From positions 81,637,659 to 81,701,658 of the forward strand of contig NC_089822.1 of NCBI RefSeq assembly GCF_035046505.1: DNA of 64,000 bases, read 5' to 3'. Position numbers and translations under genes: made by a program. Below the pieces are notes generated by a model. It was not told where the DNA came from, did not search any database, and worked only from the letters and a program-made list of their open reading frames with translations. How positions within the stretch are numbered: the stretch's first letter is position 1; each line of letters begins with the position of its first letter. Below, one piece after another: positions 31,945 to 45,521 of the stretch. The stretch is from Tiliqua scincoides (taxonomy: Eukaryota > Chordata > Lepidosauria > Squamata > Scincidae).

Positions 31945-34900
31945 TCAGAGTACGCCATCTTCACTTATGTTGAAAAAGCCAGAATTAGTGAGAGAAGTGG
32001 CAAGACATGTAATGCTAAAGAGCATGAGTGAAATGCACTGTTTCCATTTCAAGGGGATTGTTCTCAACCCCTCTTCCTGCCGCATGTTTTGATTGAGCCA
32101 AAGAAAGTACATTTCAATTGGTTTGCCTTGGTGAAAGTTTGATTTAAGTCCAAACTGCAGTGTTTCATTTTGTGAAGTGTAAAGAAGTATGAATTGAGAG
32201 TTTACAGACATACAGCAACCCTTCAGAATTTATTGGCTACAGCTTTTATGTCATCTGTTGGAAAAATTAAAAAACTCTACCTTGAAATCTTGACTGTTGA
32301 ATGTTTTTTGCATGTTAGAAGACATGATGCAGAGTGCTTCATATTTGCAGAGATTGTCATCTGGATTGTAGTAAAAAACATCATGTTGACAAGTTGTACA
32401 TCCAATGTGGGCTTTGAACTTATTTCTCAAACTGCTTGAGATGTCACAGAAGAGGCAAGTTTCAAAACCTCTTTGTGATCTAGCACGGGGGCTTGCTGTT
32501 CAAAGGAAAAAGTTTGGGCATTTCTAAAGAAGCTCTTTGGATCCTGGCCCATAGCTTTATAGGTACAGAACGTAGCATGTGTTTATACTATTCAAAAGCC
32601 ATGCTATTAATAATATGACCAGTTGAGATATTTTTTGGTATTTTATACCTGTTAAGGTATGCACAGGCCTTGGATTTTTGTTTATAGCTCTCTGACCAAA
32701 CTTTTCACCATATACCATGAACGAAGTTAGATGTACACAAGCTAATCTATTAACAGCACAGTGTTTACAGATAATTTATATATAACTTTTTATTGTAATT
32801 TGGTGCTTTAATGGTCTCATGTCTCATCACAATAATTCTGTGAGGATCGTTATGCACATTTTGTGTAGTGAACATTTCTTGGTTTTGAAACAGATAACTA
32901 TTTGAGTCAATCTAATGTCATAAGACCACAAGAAAAGCCCTGTTGGATCAGGCCAAAGACCCATCTAGTCCAGCATCCTGTTTCCCTCAGAACATACTGA
33001 TTCAGGCCACTGGTATGCATTATGTCCTGAGGTTTGTATGCACTGTACATACATGCCTCCAAATACGCATTTTAATTGTCTTTGAATATTAATTAGGCAG
33101 CAAAGATCTTAGGAACTGTTTGTACACATCACACTTTTTTTGTACAATCAAATTGTTAATTCTGTTTGCAATCTGAATTATTCAACTCTTTAAGCATTTT
33201 GCATTATTTTCCAACTGCTGCCTTATAATTTTGACTTTCACAGTTGCAACATTACATTTTAAAGTATAAAGGTCAAAAACTGATATATCATATAACCTTC
33301 ATCTAAGTTAACCTTCATCTAAGTAAGTTAGACAATAAGTAAATGAACAAGCCCAATGGCTGGTGTGAGCTTGGGCCCCAAAGCCAACCCTAAATCTCTG
33401 CTCAAATATCTGAAAAGGAAATTAGGAGGGCAATCCCTCCTTTACAGTACATAAAGAAATTCCCTGTGAAGAAGAGATGGAGAAACTGTGATGGAGATGT
33501 GTTAGGTTTCGCTAAAACAAAGTGCATAAACAGTGCCTTGATTTCTGCCCCTGGTACAATACAACATATTGACTTTGACATTACATCCAAGACAGGGCAG
33601 TCCCGCTTCTAGCAGTTGGGGGGGGGGAAACACATGGCCCTGGTGTGACTCCCCTAACTGTGTCAACCTACAGTAACTGGCAGTAACACGATGACATCAC
33701 CACCAATTATTTCAGTGTTCTGAGCTGCCGAAGTTATTCTGCAGGCTCAGGTGATAAGTGGAGGTGGAAGTGCTGCTGGGTGTGGCATGGCTTTTCAGTC
33801 TCCCTGCCGCACCACTCCAATGTCTCCTCCTAAGGAGAAGCTGGAAAGATGAGGCAGGGAAGTGAGATTACAAAAAAAAAAAGCAGCTGAAACTGGAGGA
33901 GGTGGGGGGCTGTGGTAGGGCTTTCAGGGGGCTCCTACGGACCATATATTGGACCACCATTACTTAAGATAACTTTACAAAGTTCTGGTCCTTCTCCACT
34001 TGCAGTGAATTTACTCTTTGGTCACAGAGTTGTCTTGTTCAGATGATATTTTCCCACCTGATTTGTACTTGAGGAAAGATTGGGAACAGATCATCCTACA
34101 TTTCCTCTGACCCTATCTGAAATTCTGGAGATTCTGCGTTCATTTCAATATGGGATCTCTCTGCCCTTGGAAGATGAAACCCTGCTTCCAATCTCTAACC
34201 AGAAAAAATCCTGGAGACAGGCATTTATGAACAGGGTCAGTGACAGAAAACAAATGTCTCTTTAGCTGCTTTACACTACATTTTAAGAATTTAAGCCTGT
34301 GCAATTCAAGGTCTAATAATAAAGTACAACTCCTTTTCTGAAGCAGCTTAAAGAGTCACTGCTATATAACGACTGCAACATAGCCATTGTTCCTGTAATT
34401 CAGCCTATATCTTTTGATGTACAAGTGGTCTGTGCTTTTAATTAGGCTCTGTTAATCAGAAACATTCCTAGACATCACTGTTTCTTGTGGTTCTTTGCTC
34501 CATATGGCATTCATATTGCAGATTTCAGATTCTGTTGATCAAAATATTGGATGATTAGTATATGTCACACCAATTTTGTGTTTAACTTTTCCTAGTGAAC
34601 TGGTTGGTTTTTCTCTTTTCCATTCATTTATTTTCATGGCATATCTTGTAATATGGCACTTTGTAATTTCATGGCATTTCTTGTAATATCTTCACATGAT
34701 GCAATGGCTTCAGGGCTATATCCTACTTTTCAGCATTATTTGTTGCCAAAAATATTCTGATGCAATAATATACTTTTGGGAATGATCTGTTCATTTGGGA
34801 GGGTTTTTAGTTTGCTTTGTGGCAGCTCTGTTCATGGCAATAATTCCATGGGCAACTTTTAAAAGTTAGCTCAGATGTAGGTGCACATACCATACCCAAC

Positions 34901-35302
34901 AGAAGAACCTCCATAGTGCATTTAGAGCTCTTAGGAAGCAAATTATGCAGACCATTGAAGCATGACGAGGGAGGCATTGTGAGTGCTCCTGTACCTGTCA
35001 CTGGGACCAGGACTTTTTCTTTCTTATTTTCCCTTCTTATGTACTCTACAACCATTAGTGCTAAAAAAAATGCTTTAAGAACACCAGTTCATGTGTCTGG
35101 TGCACACGTGATTCACACAATCTTGATTTAGCTATTTTTTTTTTTAAAAGTGTGGCATGCCCCACATTGGAAGTATTCAAATTATGGACTCTCTTGCTGT
35201 GTTGTTTTTCAAAATAATATCACAGTCTTCATTTTATAACACAGTGTCAGTCTATCAGCAGGGCATCCCAAGCCATTTTCCTCATTGCCCAAAGAACAGA
35301 AG
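31945..35302. other. Interval between the convergent FOCAD and HACD4 genes
   Basis: It holds the 3' UTRs of both genes, which meet tail to tail, a LINE 3' scrap at 32918-33005, and otherwise unassigned AT-rich sequence. Exact 3' ends are not visible. Confidence 0.6.
32918..33005 (-). mobile_element. CR1/L2 LINE 3' scrap
   Basis: The plus strand reads GCCCTGTTGGATCAGGCCAA then CATCTAGTCCAGCATCCTG, the antisense of the 3' end seen in full at 16311. Confidence 0.65.
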
Positions 35303-35385
35303 CTAGCTTCTTTTTGCTTTGACGGTACAGCTTTCCAGATGAGCCTTCCGTTCTTTGTAGAGATATTGAATGATGAAGTATGTAC
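35303..35385 (-). CDS. HACD4: HACD4 last coding exon (exon 7) and stop
   Basis: Follows CATTTAG and encodes TYFIIQYLYKERKAHLESCT then VKAKRS and TAG. The basic tail resembles the lysine-rich C-terminus of the mammalian protein and would face the cytosol as in ER-retained proteins. The exon is 83 bases long to the stop. Confidence 0.92.
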
Positions 35386-38300
35386 CTAAATGCAAACCAC
35401 AACATGTTTTAAGTACAACAAAGGATAAACCAAGTGCACAACAGTGTCTTGTTCTTTGACTTTATAGCAATTAGTTCCGTAGTGATCTTCCAAATTCTCC
35501 TTCCCAACACCATACATTAAACATCACGCACTAAAGCTGGTCAAACACTGCAAGGAAATATATACAATCCAAGTTCTTGACTTGAAGCAGTCTGCATTCA
35601 AATATCCCACAAGTTTGAAGCAGTGAAAATTTTTAAGCCTAATTTCACCAATAGCATATGAGTTTGTAAACTTTAGACATACACAGGATACTTGACAATA
35701 TGAGGATGATGTTTTCACATAGGACAGTCAACTTTCTTCTGAGTGTTTGGTACTATGTGCAAAGGTTGATTTATAAAATTTCTAGACCGCTTTTCAATTC
35801 AGAAAATACCAAAGTGGCATTAATACAATGAAAATGACTGAAATAATTTGCCGTTAAGCAATAAATCAGCATTTAAAACAACATACAATTACAAACAAAC
35901 CACCAGAGTGTTGATTAATAACACAGGCCTACAAAATTGAGGGTCAGAAAAGTTTTTCCCAAATTTTATGGTGGTTTGATATGAATTTCAGGTGCCGATT
36001 CCAAAAATGGCATCCGTTTTGCCCTATCACGTCTAGGTTTGGAGACACGGCATAGCCTCTTTAGTGAATGGTTCAAGCAGCTTCCTCATGAGGAAGCTAT
36101 GGTGTAGGCTTCCTCATGAGGAAGCTGCTTGAACCATTCACTAAAGAGGCTATGCCGTGTCTCCAAAACTAGACGTGATGGGGCAAAACGGATGCCATTT
36201 TTGGTATCAGCACACAAATATACCCAGGAATTGGTGTAACATTTAAAGAAGCAAAATGTGTGTTGGCCTGTGAATTGACAAAATTTGATTTGGCAAAATA
36301 GCAGTCTTCAATAGACATCTGATGTTAAACAAGAGTATAGCCAGCGGTCCTCCCTTAATTTGGAACACAATGTGGAAGAGAAATCATATGCACATTTTAG
36401 CCTATGTTGGTTTAACTTTCATATTCTGGGGGCTGGCTTGGACAATGTTTCAATTTCCTTAATGGGCCCTTTGTGATAATGGACCTTCACGCTCACGGTT
36501 AATTTTCCTAACTGTGTGAGAGAGAGATAATCCAAACTACCCATGATGCAAAACCTGAAGTAAGTTTAGCAATAAACATAGAACGGCAACTTGGAAGGTC
36601 CCCCCACCGCACAGCATGATTAATAGAAAACGAGGAAGGAAGGGAGAAGGGACAGAACATGTACACAAGGTTAGCAAACACATCTGCTGTCTTTTAGGGT
36701 CAGTTAGAGACTTAAGTACCATCTGAAACTATCCATACATGACTTTAAATCTAGCATATCTGGCGGTATTGCTTTTTTCCTCTCACAATCCAGATACCAC
36801 TGGGTAGCATCCAGAGAATTGTGTCTGTGAATGCAAGCTCCTTCTGAGAATGGAAGAAGTGGTCTGCTCACTCAATGGCCCCTTCTGCTCAAGCAAGGAC
36901 CTTTGTACAAGCAGGACACTCCTGCCGTTCTCGGAAGATGCTTCAGTTTGTAGAGCATGTACCTGTTCTTGAAAGCGTTAGTCTCGATGCCAGCTGTTGT
37001 ATTGGAACTGGAGCCTGGGCTATGTTTTGCCTGTGCTGTATTTGTCAAGAAATTAAAAGCTTACCTCCAAACAATATTGCCATGTACAATTTTAGCACAT
37101 AAGGAAAGTAGACAGATATAGCAAATGGGAAGGGCAGTTGCGTAGAGTAAGTCCCAGCGGTTTCAAAGTGAGGCAGTGATTCACATATGGCAAATTCTAG
37201 GAAAAATTAAAATAAAATTGAGTTAGAATTGAAAGATCTTAAGAGGACAATGTTAAAGATCTTAGGCCTTCCTAAGATCCTCTGTAGAGTTGATATATCT
37301 ATAGTTCAAACATTGCTGGAAACCAAACATAGTTTTCTTTATTGTTTACTACAGAGGACTGTAGGTTGCTCATCCTTTTGTCTCTGGTAAGCAGATGTGT
37401 ATTGTTTCAGAAACCAATTTATCCAGAAGCTAGAGCAAGACAAAAGCACTGTGAGTGCCTCTTTAACTTCAACTTTCTTAAGCATTTGGGTGTACTCAAA
37501 GGAATGCAAACAAGATTCTGCTCATATAGTAGGGCTTTTCCATCCCTCCTCCCCATTGCCCCTGCCTGTGCCCCCCTGAAAATTCACTCTTGAAGGTCAG
37601 GAGACTCTCCAGAACAGTATGAGGGCTGCGATAGAAAGGGAGAATCAGCAGAAACTAGGGAGATGCCTTCACATGGTAGTGCCTTTCCAGCCCTCGATGT
37701 CTTCACGTTTAGGAAGGCTGGAGGCATTGCGGAGATGTGCTCCATTTCTAATTCTGACATTTTTGATTTGAAGGACAAAATGCAGTATTCAGAATCTGAG
37801 CTCGATAGTTTTCGAATTTCCTGACAACGGTGATTTCAGCACTACTTCGGGATACTATATATAATCTGCAATTTTCACCAGTCCAGTTTTAAAGAAAAAA
37901 GGAGAACACATGGAAGCAGAAAAAGGCTTCTGGTTGCATGATCCATGGTATATGAACCTAACTGGAAAATGTTTAATTAAAAAAAGAAAATACTAGAATG
38001 CCACTATCAAAACTGTAGAGCTGCTTTAGCATGCAGCCTTTCTCATGTGTACTTCCTTTACCTTCAGCCAAAACTGTCAGAGGATACAAAGGAATCCATA
38101 GTGTATAATGGAGCCACATCAGTCCTTGGAAGTATATCCTTGTCACTGCTAACATGCAGTAAGTATATCTAGAATAAAAAGCAAGTGGAAAGATGATGAA
38201 AGGAGGGTTGCTTTTACCATGGAACAAGTTGAAGAATGCACATCAAATGCTGCTGAAAGCTGCATACCTTCTAAGGAATTTGCACTGATATGCCTCACCA

Positions 38301-41300
38301 GATTCCCCCCCCCCCGAGCTGGAAAACTGAAGCACTAGATTAGCTTATTTGTGTTTTTTTGTTATTGTAGTTGACATGGAATGTCCCCCCCCCCCATATT
38401 TTTATTAATTTGCAGATTTTTATATCGCTTTTCTTTATGTTACAAAAGCTGGCATCCAAGGTGATTTACAACCTACATAATAAAATCACAACACTACAGT
38501 ATCCATAAAATAAAACCCTAAAAGCAGCAGCATTAGTCGAATTCAGTATATGTATCTTCATAAGGACGTTCTGCTGCTCTATTTTGTGTTGCTCTATTTC
38601 AAGACAATTTCAAGTATTTCAAGGCAATTCAGCAATTTTTAAAAAGTCCAACTGCTTTTGCTAACTCATCCAAGAATATCAGAAAACTCAATTCAACAGA
38701 ATTTCTTTAAATGATGCTCCCTTGCCCCAAAACCTTTCCGCAAACATCTGCCTGACGGCCAGCCTGTCCCAATAACTGCAGCTTCTTGAAAGCAAGAGCA
38801 GTCTTCTGTTGGTGCAAGAGTCCATAGCATAGCTAGATGTTTTTCAGATTTACTAGGTGGTCGCTCCTGCCCTGCTTCCGTGACTTAGGTCACACCGTCA
38901 ACATATAGAAACCTTGAGAAACCTGTTTGCTCACATTTTTAGTTGCTTGTCTATGTGCTCTCAACGTAAACGTTTAAACAAAATTTAAGACACCAATTTC
39001 ATCAACAGTATATCTGAGTACCGAGGAAACATTTCATACGCTCGTGCTTTTTCTGTGTTTGAAAGAGCATTAAGTGGCATGTACCTATCACTGGCAAGGT
39101 TAAATACCATAGATAGGAAGATTTAATAGGTAAGAGAATTACAGCCCAATCCTGCGCTTCCCAGTGCCCAGGGTGGTAGCGGTGCCAAAATGACCACTGC
39201 TGCATCCCATGGGGCTGGGAAGCAGTCCCAGGTCTATTCGAGGTAACGGAGCTTACGCTTATGCCCCTTTACCCCCTGTGATACCCTGATGGGTCTCCTC
39301 AGATCTTTGCCCGCTACTGAGCAGGCAGATTCGAGGAGACCCTTATCAGATCTCCCAGCCCTGTAGGGGGGGTTAGGATTTACCTCTGCCCCCCTCCAAC
39401 CCATCTCTTCCCCCCTCTCACCATGCCCCGACATGCCACTCTGCTGCTCAGCGTTCGTCCAGAGCTCCGGGCAGTGTTTATCTGTCCTCCGCACGGCGCC
39501 GGCTCAGCACAGGCTTGAGCTGAGGCAGCGCAGACACTGTCCTAGTGGTAGGTGGCACAGGCATGCCTTATGGCACATTTGTGACACTGTGTGCAGACAC
39601 TGCGCCGGCACAGGCCTGTTAGGATCAGGCCCTTATATTCTTCATGTTTGTCCTATGTCATTTCTTCATGGAAGTCCCCCAGATAATGAAATCAGATAAC
39701 ATATGCTGAATGTTACTGGTTGGCAACCTTCAGTCTCAAAAGACTATGGTATAAGCCTACAGCACCCGGTATTCCCAGGCGGTCTCCCATCCAAGTACTA
39801 ACCAGGCCTGACCCTGCTTAGCTTCCAAGATCAGACAAGTTCAGGTATCTGCAGGGTAACAGTTGCTGTTGCTGAATGTTGCTAGGCTAGGCTAGTCTTA
39901 AAGAAACTCCTTCATTTAGCTTTTGGGGGGGGGGGGTTATACCCATTTCATACCTGACCACATCCATGAAGCTCCAAAAGAAAAACAAGATGCATACAAC
40001 ATATTTCCCTTGAACTTCTTCTTGACTGGCAATCACAACAAACAAGATGGTAATTCTTTCTGTGATCTGGAAAGAGAAATAGATGATCACATCTGTAAAA
40101 AATTTTAAACCTAAATATACTGCTCTATGTCAGAAAAGTGGGTGTGAGCAGTAATGTCTGTATTATAGAGAGGGGAAGAGGGGAAGGGAATGAAATCCAC
40201 ACACCCCACCCTTTGTTCTCTCCAATTTTACCAGATCATGTACCTCTGCAGCATTCTATCAATGGTAACCAAGGGAGGGTGCCAAATAAGGCCACTGGAA
40301 CTCAAGCAATGGGGGAAGGAGAGATTATTTTAGCTTTAAAGTAGCTATAGCATGGTACTTTCCATACTGGTTCCTAATCAACTGTTTTTGCCACTAAGTT
40401 CACCTAATGCAAGCTGTTTCCATATACCAGTTAAATCCACAGGATTTAACTACATTTATGATTCAATCTTATGCACTTGCATCCTGCCACTGTCAATGCT
40501 ACAGTACCACCATAAATGGAACACTGTTGTTGAGTGCATAAGAACTCCTGCCCTTTTTTTTTTTAAGCCATTTCTGCCCAACGTTGCATATATGCAACAG
40601 GGATCAAATGTGTACAACTGTGGGCTGGGCAGAAATGGGTGAACCCTTTAATCAAACCAAAAACAAGTTAACATCCCATTAAGCCTGCGCAGTAGTTTTG
40701 CTATCTCAGATTTGCCGCAGGCTTGCTCAAATACAATTTCAGCAAACCACAAGGACAGTTACCATATGTCTCTTAGACAAAAGTATGGTAAGAGATCAAG
40801 CTGTTGGCTTATTATTCAGCATTTTAGTGCAAGATAGTATTTCCTAGGTCAGATAGGTTTGTCTGATGGAAACAAATGGAAGTCATTTTCTTCTGAGTAC
40901 AAAATTATTTTGAATAGAAATTGCCAGTCCTCCCCCAAATACCAGCTTGTTCATGAGCTCGAAAGAGAAAGCATTTTTCATCATTGGAAAGAACTGGCAA
41001 AATATAAGAGAAAAAACAGGGCATTCATCTTACCCAGAGGTCTCCAAACCTCGACCCTGGGACTAGATGTGGCCCACAGCGAGCCTCTATCCAGCCAGCT
41101 TCTGATCCCCTGAGAGCCTTTGGCCCAGTTGACCAAACACAACCAGAGTTGTGCTTGTGGGGTGGGGGAATGGGGGTCCATTTAAGTGTGTGCTTTATTT
41201 CTTGGGCTGTGTTTGTGCTTGGAGAGTCCTGGACATTGGAGCCCATTCATTTATTAATTCATCTAAGTTCCATCTCTAATGTATTTATTTAAATTTTATA

Positions 41301-44271
41301 TTAAATTTTTTTTTCCAGCCCTCAACACTGTGCCGGATATTTGATGTGGCCCTTCAGCTGAAAAGTTTAGAGAGCCCTGATCTCAGCATTAGCCTTCTTT
41401 GCAGTTGCTCAGAAGGTTACCGCCTTTGTGTCCCCTGTTGTGTCATCATAAGATGATGAAAGAATTGCGGAAGGAAACTCCTGATTAGTCAAGAGCTCTC
41501 TTCCTCACTTCAAACACCGATGCAGATCTTGGTCATGTCAAACTATAGTCTGAAATGAAGTTTCAGTTTTAAGCTTCTTGTTTTAAGACAAATAACCACA
41601 AAGGAAACCTTCAGTAGGCAAAGCAAATAGGCTTTGCTTAGGAATAAAGAACAAGATAGTGATTTATATCACATTATAAATCCTGTGTATAAATCCAGGG
41701 AAGTTCCTGTGTACTTCTCTGATTTTGCATTTAGTGTTCACTGTGGAAGTGCCAAACACCCACTAATCTCTGCATCCAAAAATACGTACATTTCAGCTCA
41801 TAAGCCTGCATCGTCTCTTCGAAAGAGAAATCGGAAACTAGAACACTGTGCAGTCATTTGACAACATGTAAACACACAGTTTCATTTTTCATTCATGCTC
41901 TAGTTCCTGAAGATCAAAGTGGAATTTCCTCGCCTGCATACAGCAACTCCCCGATCTCTGGGCAGCTGTTCAGGTTTTTCAGATACAATGTTGTGGCTTG
42001 AAGGCAGTGAATAAAACTGTAGTATTTAAGGCCAAATTGCCGGTCTAAGAGATTGCAGATGTTCTTGGGTTCCAGAAAGAATTTCTCTTGTTTGATGAAA
42101 AAAGAAACCAAGACTTTGTGTAATCCACACAGGCGACATTTTTAAACACAGAGAGAAACCAACAAAAAAGTACACTTGTAGTTAGAGCAGGGGTGTCCAA
42201 ACATTTTGGCAGGAGGGACACATCATCTCTGTGATACTGTGTTGGGGGCCGGGGAAAAAGAATTAATTTAAAATTTGAATAAATTTACATAAATGAATAT
42301 ATTAGAGATGGAATTTATATGAATGAATGAAGGTCTTTCACAATATTAAAGGCCTTGCACAAAGCAAGGCCAGCCTTCGCTGCCACTGCTGTATCACAGA
42401 CGTGAAACAGCAAGTAGTGGAGGGAGCCCTTGTCCCACAGTTCAGGTGAGAAGTTGAACAGGCGTCCTCTTGCTGAGAGCAGTTGCGTTGGGCCAGCATG
42501 GGCTCTAGCAAGTCTCTGGAGGGCCAGAGGCTCATTGGAGACTGGGAGCTCCCCAAGGGCCTGATTGGGAGCCCCCAAGGGCTACGTGGCCCCCAGGCCA
42601 GGGTTTGGCACCCCTGAGTTAGAGAATAGAAGCCCACCCTGCCCACATGCACACTTTGGCCCAGACCATGGAGCATCATGTTGAGCAACAAGAAATTTTA
42701 GTGCCCAAGGCAGGAAGTCCAAGAGGCATCACCTCTGGAAAAAAAAAAATTCATTTAATGGCTAATAATTTAAATCCCTAATTGAGTGCCATAAGCCTGC
42801 AACCTCCACCTAATATTGTGGGTTTAAAAAAAATATATATTTATAACCTATCTTTACAAAGGAAAATAGTCAAGGTAGTTTATAGTGAAGGAAATTTTAA
42901 ATGCTCATCAACTGATAACAGAATAAAATGAATAGAATGCCAAAGTCAAAACAGCCAGAAAATAATTCTACAGTAAATGAGCTGAAAGGGATATTTTTTG
43001 GCTGCATCCAGAGAGCCAACACAAAGTGACATCCTGTCATCTGTAGGGGGGCATTCTATAACCTGGCACTGGGGTCAAGAAGGACCTCTCTTTTATTGTC
43101 ACTTGCCATATCATTGGGGGTTATGTTGTTCAATGGAGTGCCTAATCTGGCTGACCTGGGAAGAGCCTGGTCTTGAACTGTTAAAGGCTTTGCAGATTAA
43201 GACTAGCACTTTGCATTGGAAGTGGACAGGAAGCAAACTGCTAAGTAGCCAGGACCACTGAAACAACAGTGAAGAACAACAGTTACAGTACTTTGTGTCA
43301 GATTGTTCATTCTGTAACAGTTAGAGCTTCCAAGGAGTTTTTGGAAGACAGCCCCAAACAGAATGTGTTGCAGTAATGGAATCTGGATGCAGCTAAGGCA
43401 GGAATCACTGACCATAGCCTGGTCTGATTTATCCAGGAAGAACTGCAATGGGTAAACCAGTGAAAGTCTCTGAAAAGGTTTCCTAGGCACTGCTGAAACT
43501 GGGGCATTCCTGGGCACTGCTGATTTCAGAAGCACAAATTCTTCCAGAGGATAAGTAGAAACCCTGCCCAATAGTACTTTCATATTTTTTGAATTAAGCT
43601 CCCATTTGTGCTTCCACATCCAGTCATTCACTGACCCCAGATACCAAGATGCTATGGGCCAGACCTGGGAAGCGCATCTAGTATACTTGCGTGGTGGTTC
43701 CAGACTGAGCCAAAATATTAGCTGGTGGCCCACACATTGTTAGTGAGAGAAATGGCACAAATCCAATGTGTGTAGATGGAACTGTGTCATGTGTCTGTTG
43801 AAGCTCTTTCTTCCTTTCCCAGGAATGCTGAAACCCTCATATCATCTTTCTGTTTCTAATAATAATGAAGTTTTCTCTTCCAAATGAGAGCCCACCAGAC
43901 TTTAACTATAAACCCAAGTGGAAACAAAACACCTGCTCCACTATAGCACCTGAATCACTTCTCTAGTCACCTAATAGCTGACTGCACCCAAAAGAACAAG
44001 GCACAAGCAACTCAGTATTATGCACTCTTCATGTCCCATTTATTTCCATGGAAGCATGCCCTTGATCATTAATACCAATGGGATACAAAGGCTGCAATCC
44101 GGTACATGCTTTCCTGGAATTCAATGAGACTTACTTCTGAGTAGACATGTATAGGATTGCATTAAAAAGCACTTAACTTTATGTAGATTGTACCCTGAAG
44201 TTTTCTTCTTAAAAATGCTTTGTGTTATTTCACACACACATAATGGCTGTGGCATTGAACACCCTCTCTAC

Positions 44272-44326
<55 letters not shown>

Positions 44327-45455
44327 AGTATTTATATACTGCTTTTCAACTAAAAGTTCACAAAGCGGTTTACAGAGAAAAATCAAACAACTAGTGGCTC
44401 CCTGTCCCAAAAGGGCTCACAATCTAAAAAGATGCAAAAGAACACCAGCAGGCAGCCACTAGAACAGACAGTGCTGGGGTGAGGTGGGCCAGTTACTCTC
44501 CCCCTGCTGAAAAGAGGAGCACCCACTTGAAAGTGTGCCTCTTACCCAGTTAGCAGGGGTTACTATCATAATTTGTGGGTGTTACAAACCACTAAATCCC
44601 ATTGGAATCAGTGGTACTCAAGTACACAGTGAAACTCTCTCAGTGGTTTCATTTCACATGTTCTTGCTCAGGAGTAAGACCCTTTGACATCAGTGCAACT
44701 TGTTTCCCCATAAATATTCACAGGAATGAGGTTTTTTCTGGGTTGCACGCAGGCAGTTCTCTATATTTCTAGTGCACATGCAAGCCATGGATGAGCTGTA
44801 GAGGAAATATAATCTAAACGTCTTCAAAACTAATTGTTCTAAGGAATACAATCTTTATCTTTCTTTGCTGCAGGAGAAATGATAAAGTTTGTTTAAAAGG
44901 TCAGAACAGTTCTGTGGAATGCTGATTATATCACTTCTTCTGCATGTTCTAACAAAACATGAACTCTTACACAGACATCTCAATTTCCCTGAATGAGTGC
45001 AAACCTTTGACCACTCCATTTCTTTCAGTTCTCTCTTTTCCCTTTCCAAACCAGTAACTGCTTCTAAAAGGCCCTTTCAACCTCTGCTAGCTTCAAACCC
45101 CTGTTAACTGGACAAATAGGCCTGATCTGCTGACATAGGGCAATGCGGATTTGCGCCAGCTATGTAGCTCCCACAGGTCCCAGTTGCCCCATTTTGGCTG
45201 CTGGAGCTTACCCCGGGGCAAGGTGACAGATGTCCTCTTACCCTGTGGAGACCTCCAATAGCTGCAATTCCCATGCAAGATGCAGCATAGTCTGTACTGG
45301 TGCCACTCCATCACTGTGTGGGGATTTGTGCTGGTTTGGTCTCCCCACTGGGTGCTCTCAAGTGATGGACATGGTTTCATGTATGAACTGGCTCTAAGAT
45401 TTACTTCTCAGAGTGGAGAATATTCTAGTTTGACCACAAGGATTTCTGAATCATT

Positions 45456-45521
<66 letters not shown>

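Noticed and set aside
44225-44410. Poly-asparagine open frame
   Set aside because: It is only the (ATT)n microsatellite read on the minus strand.
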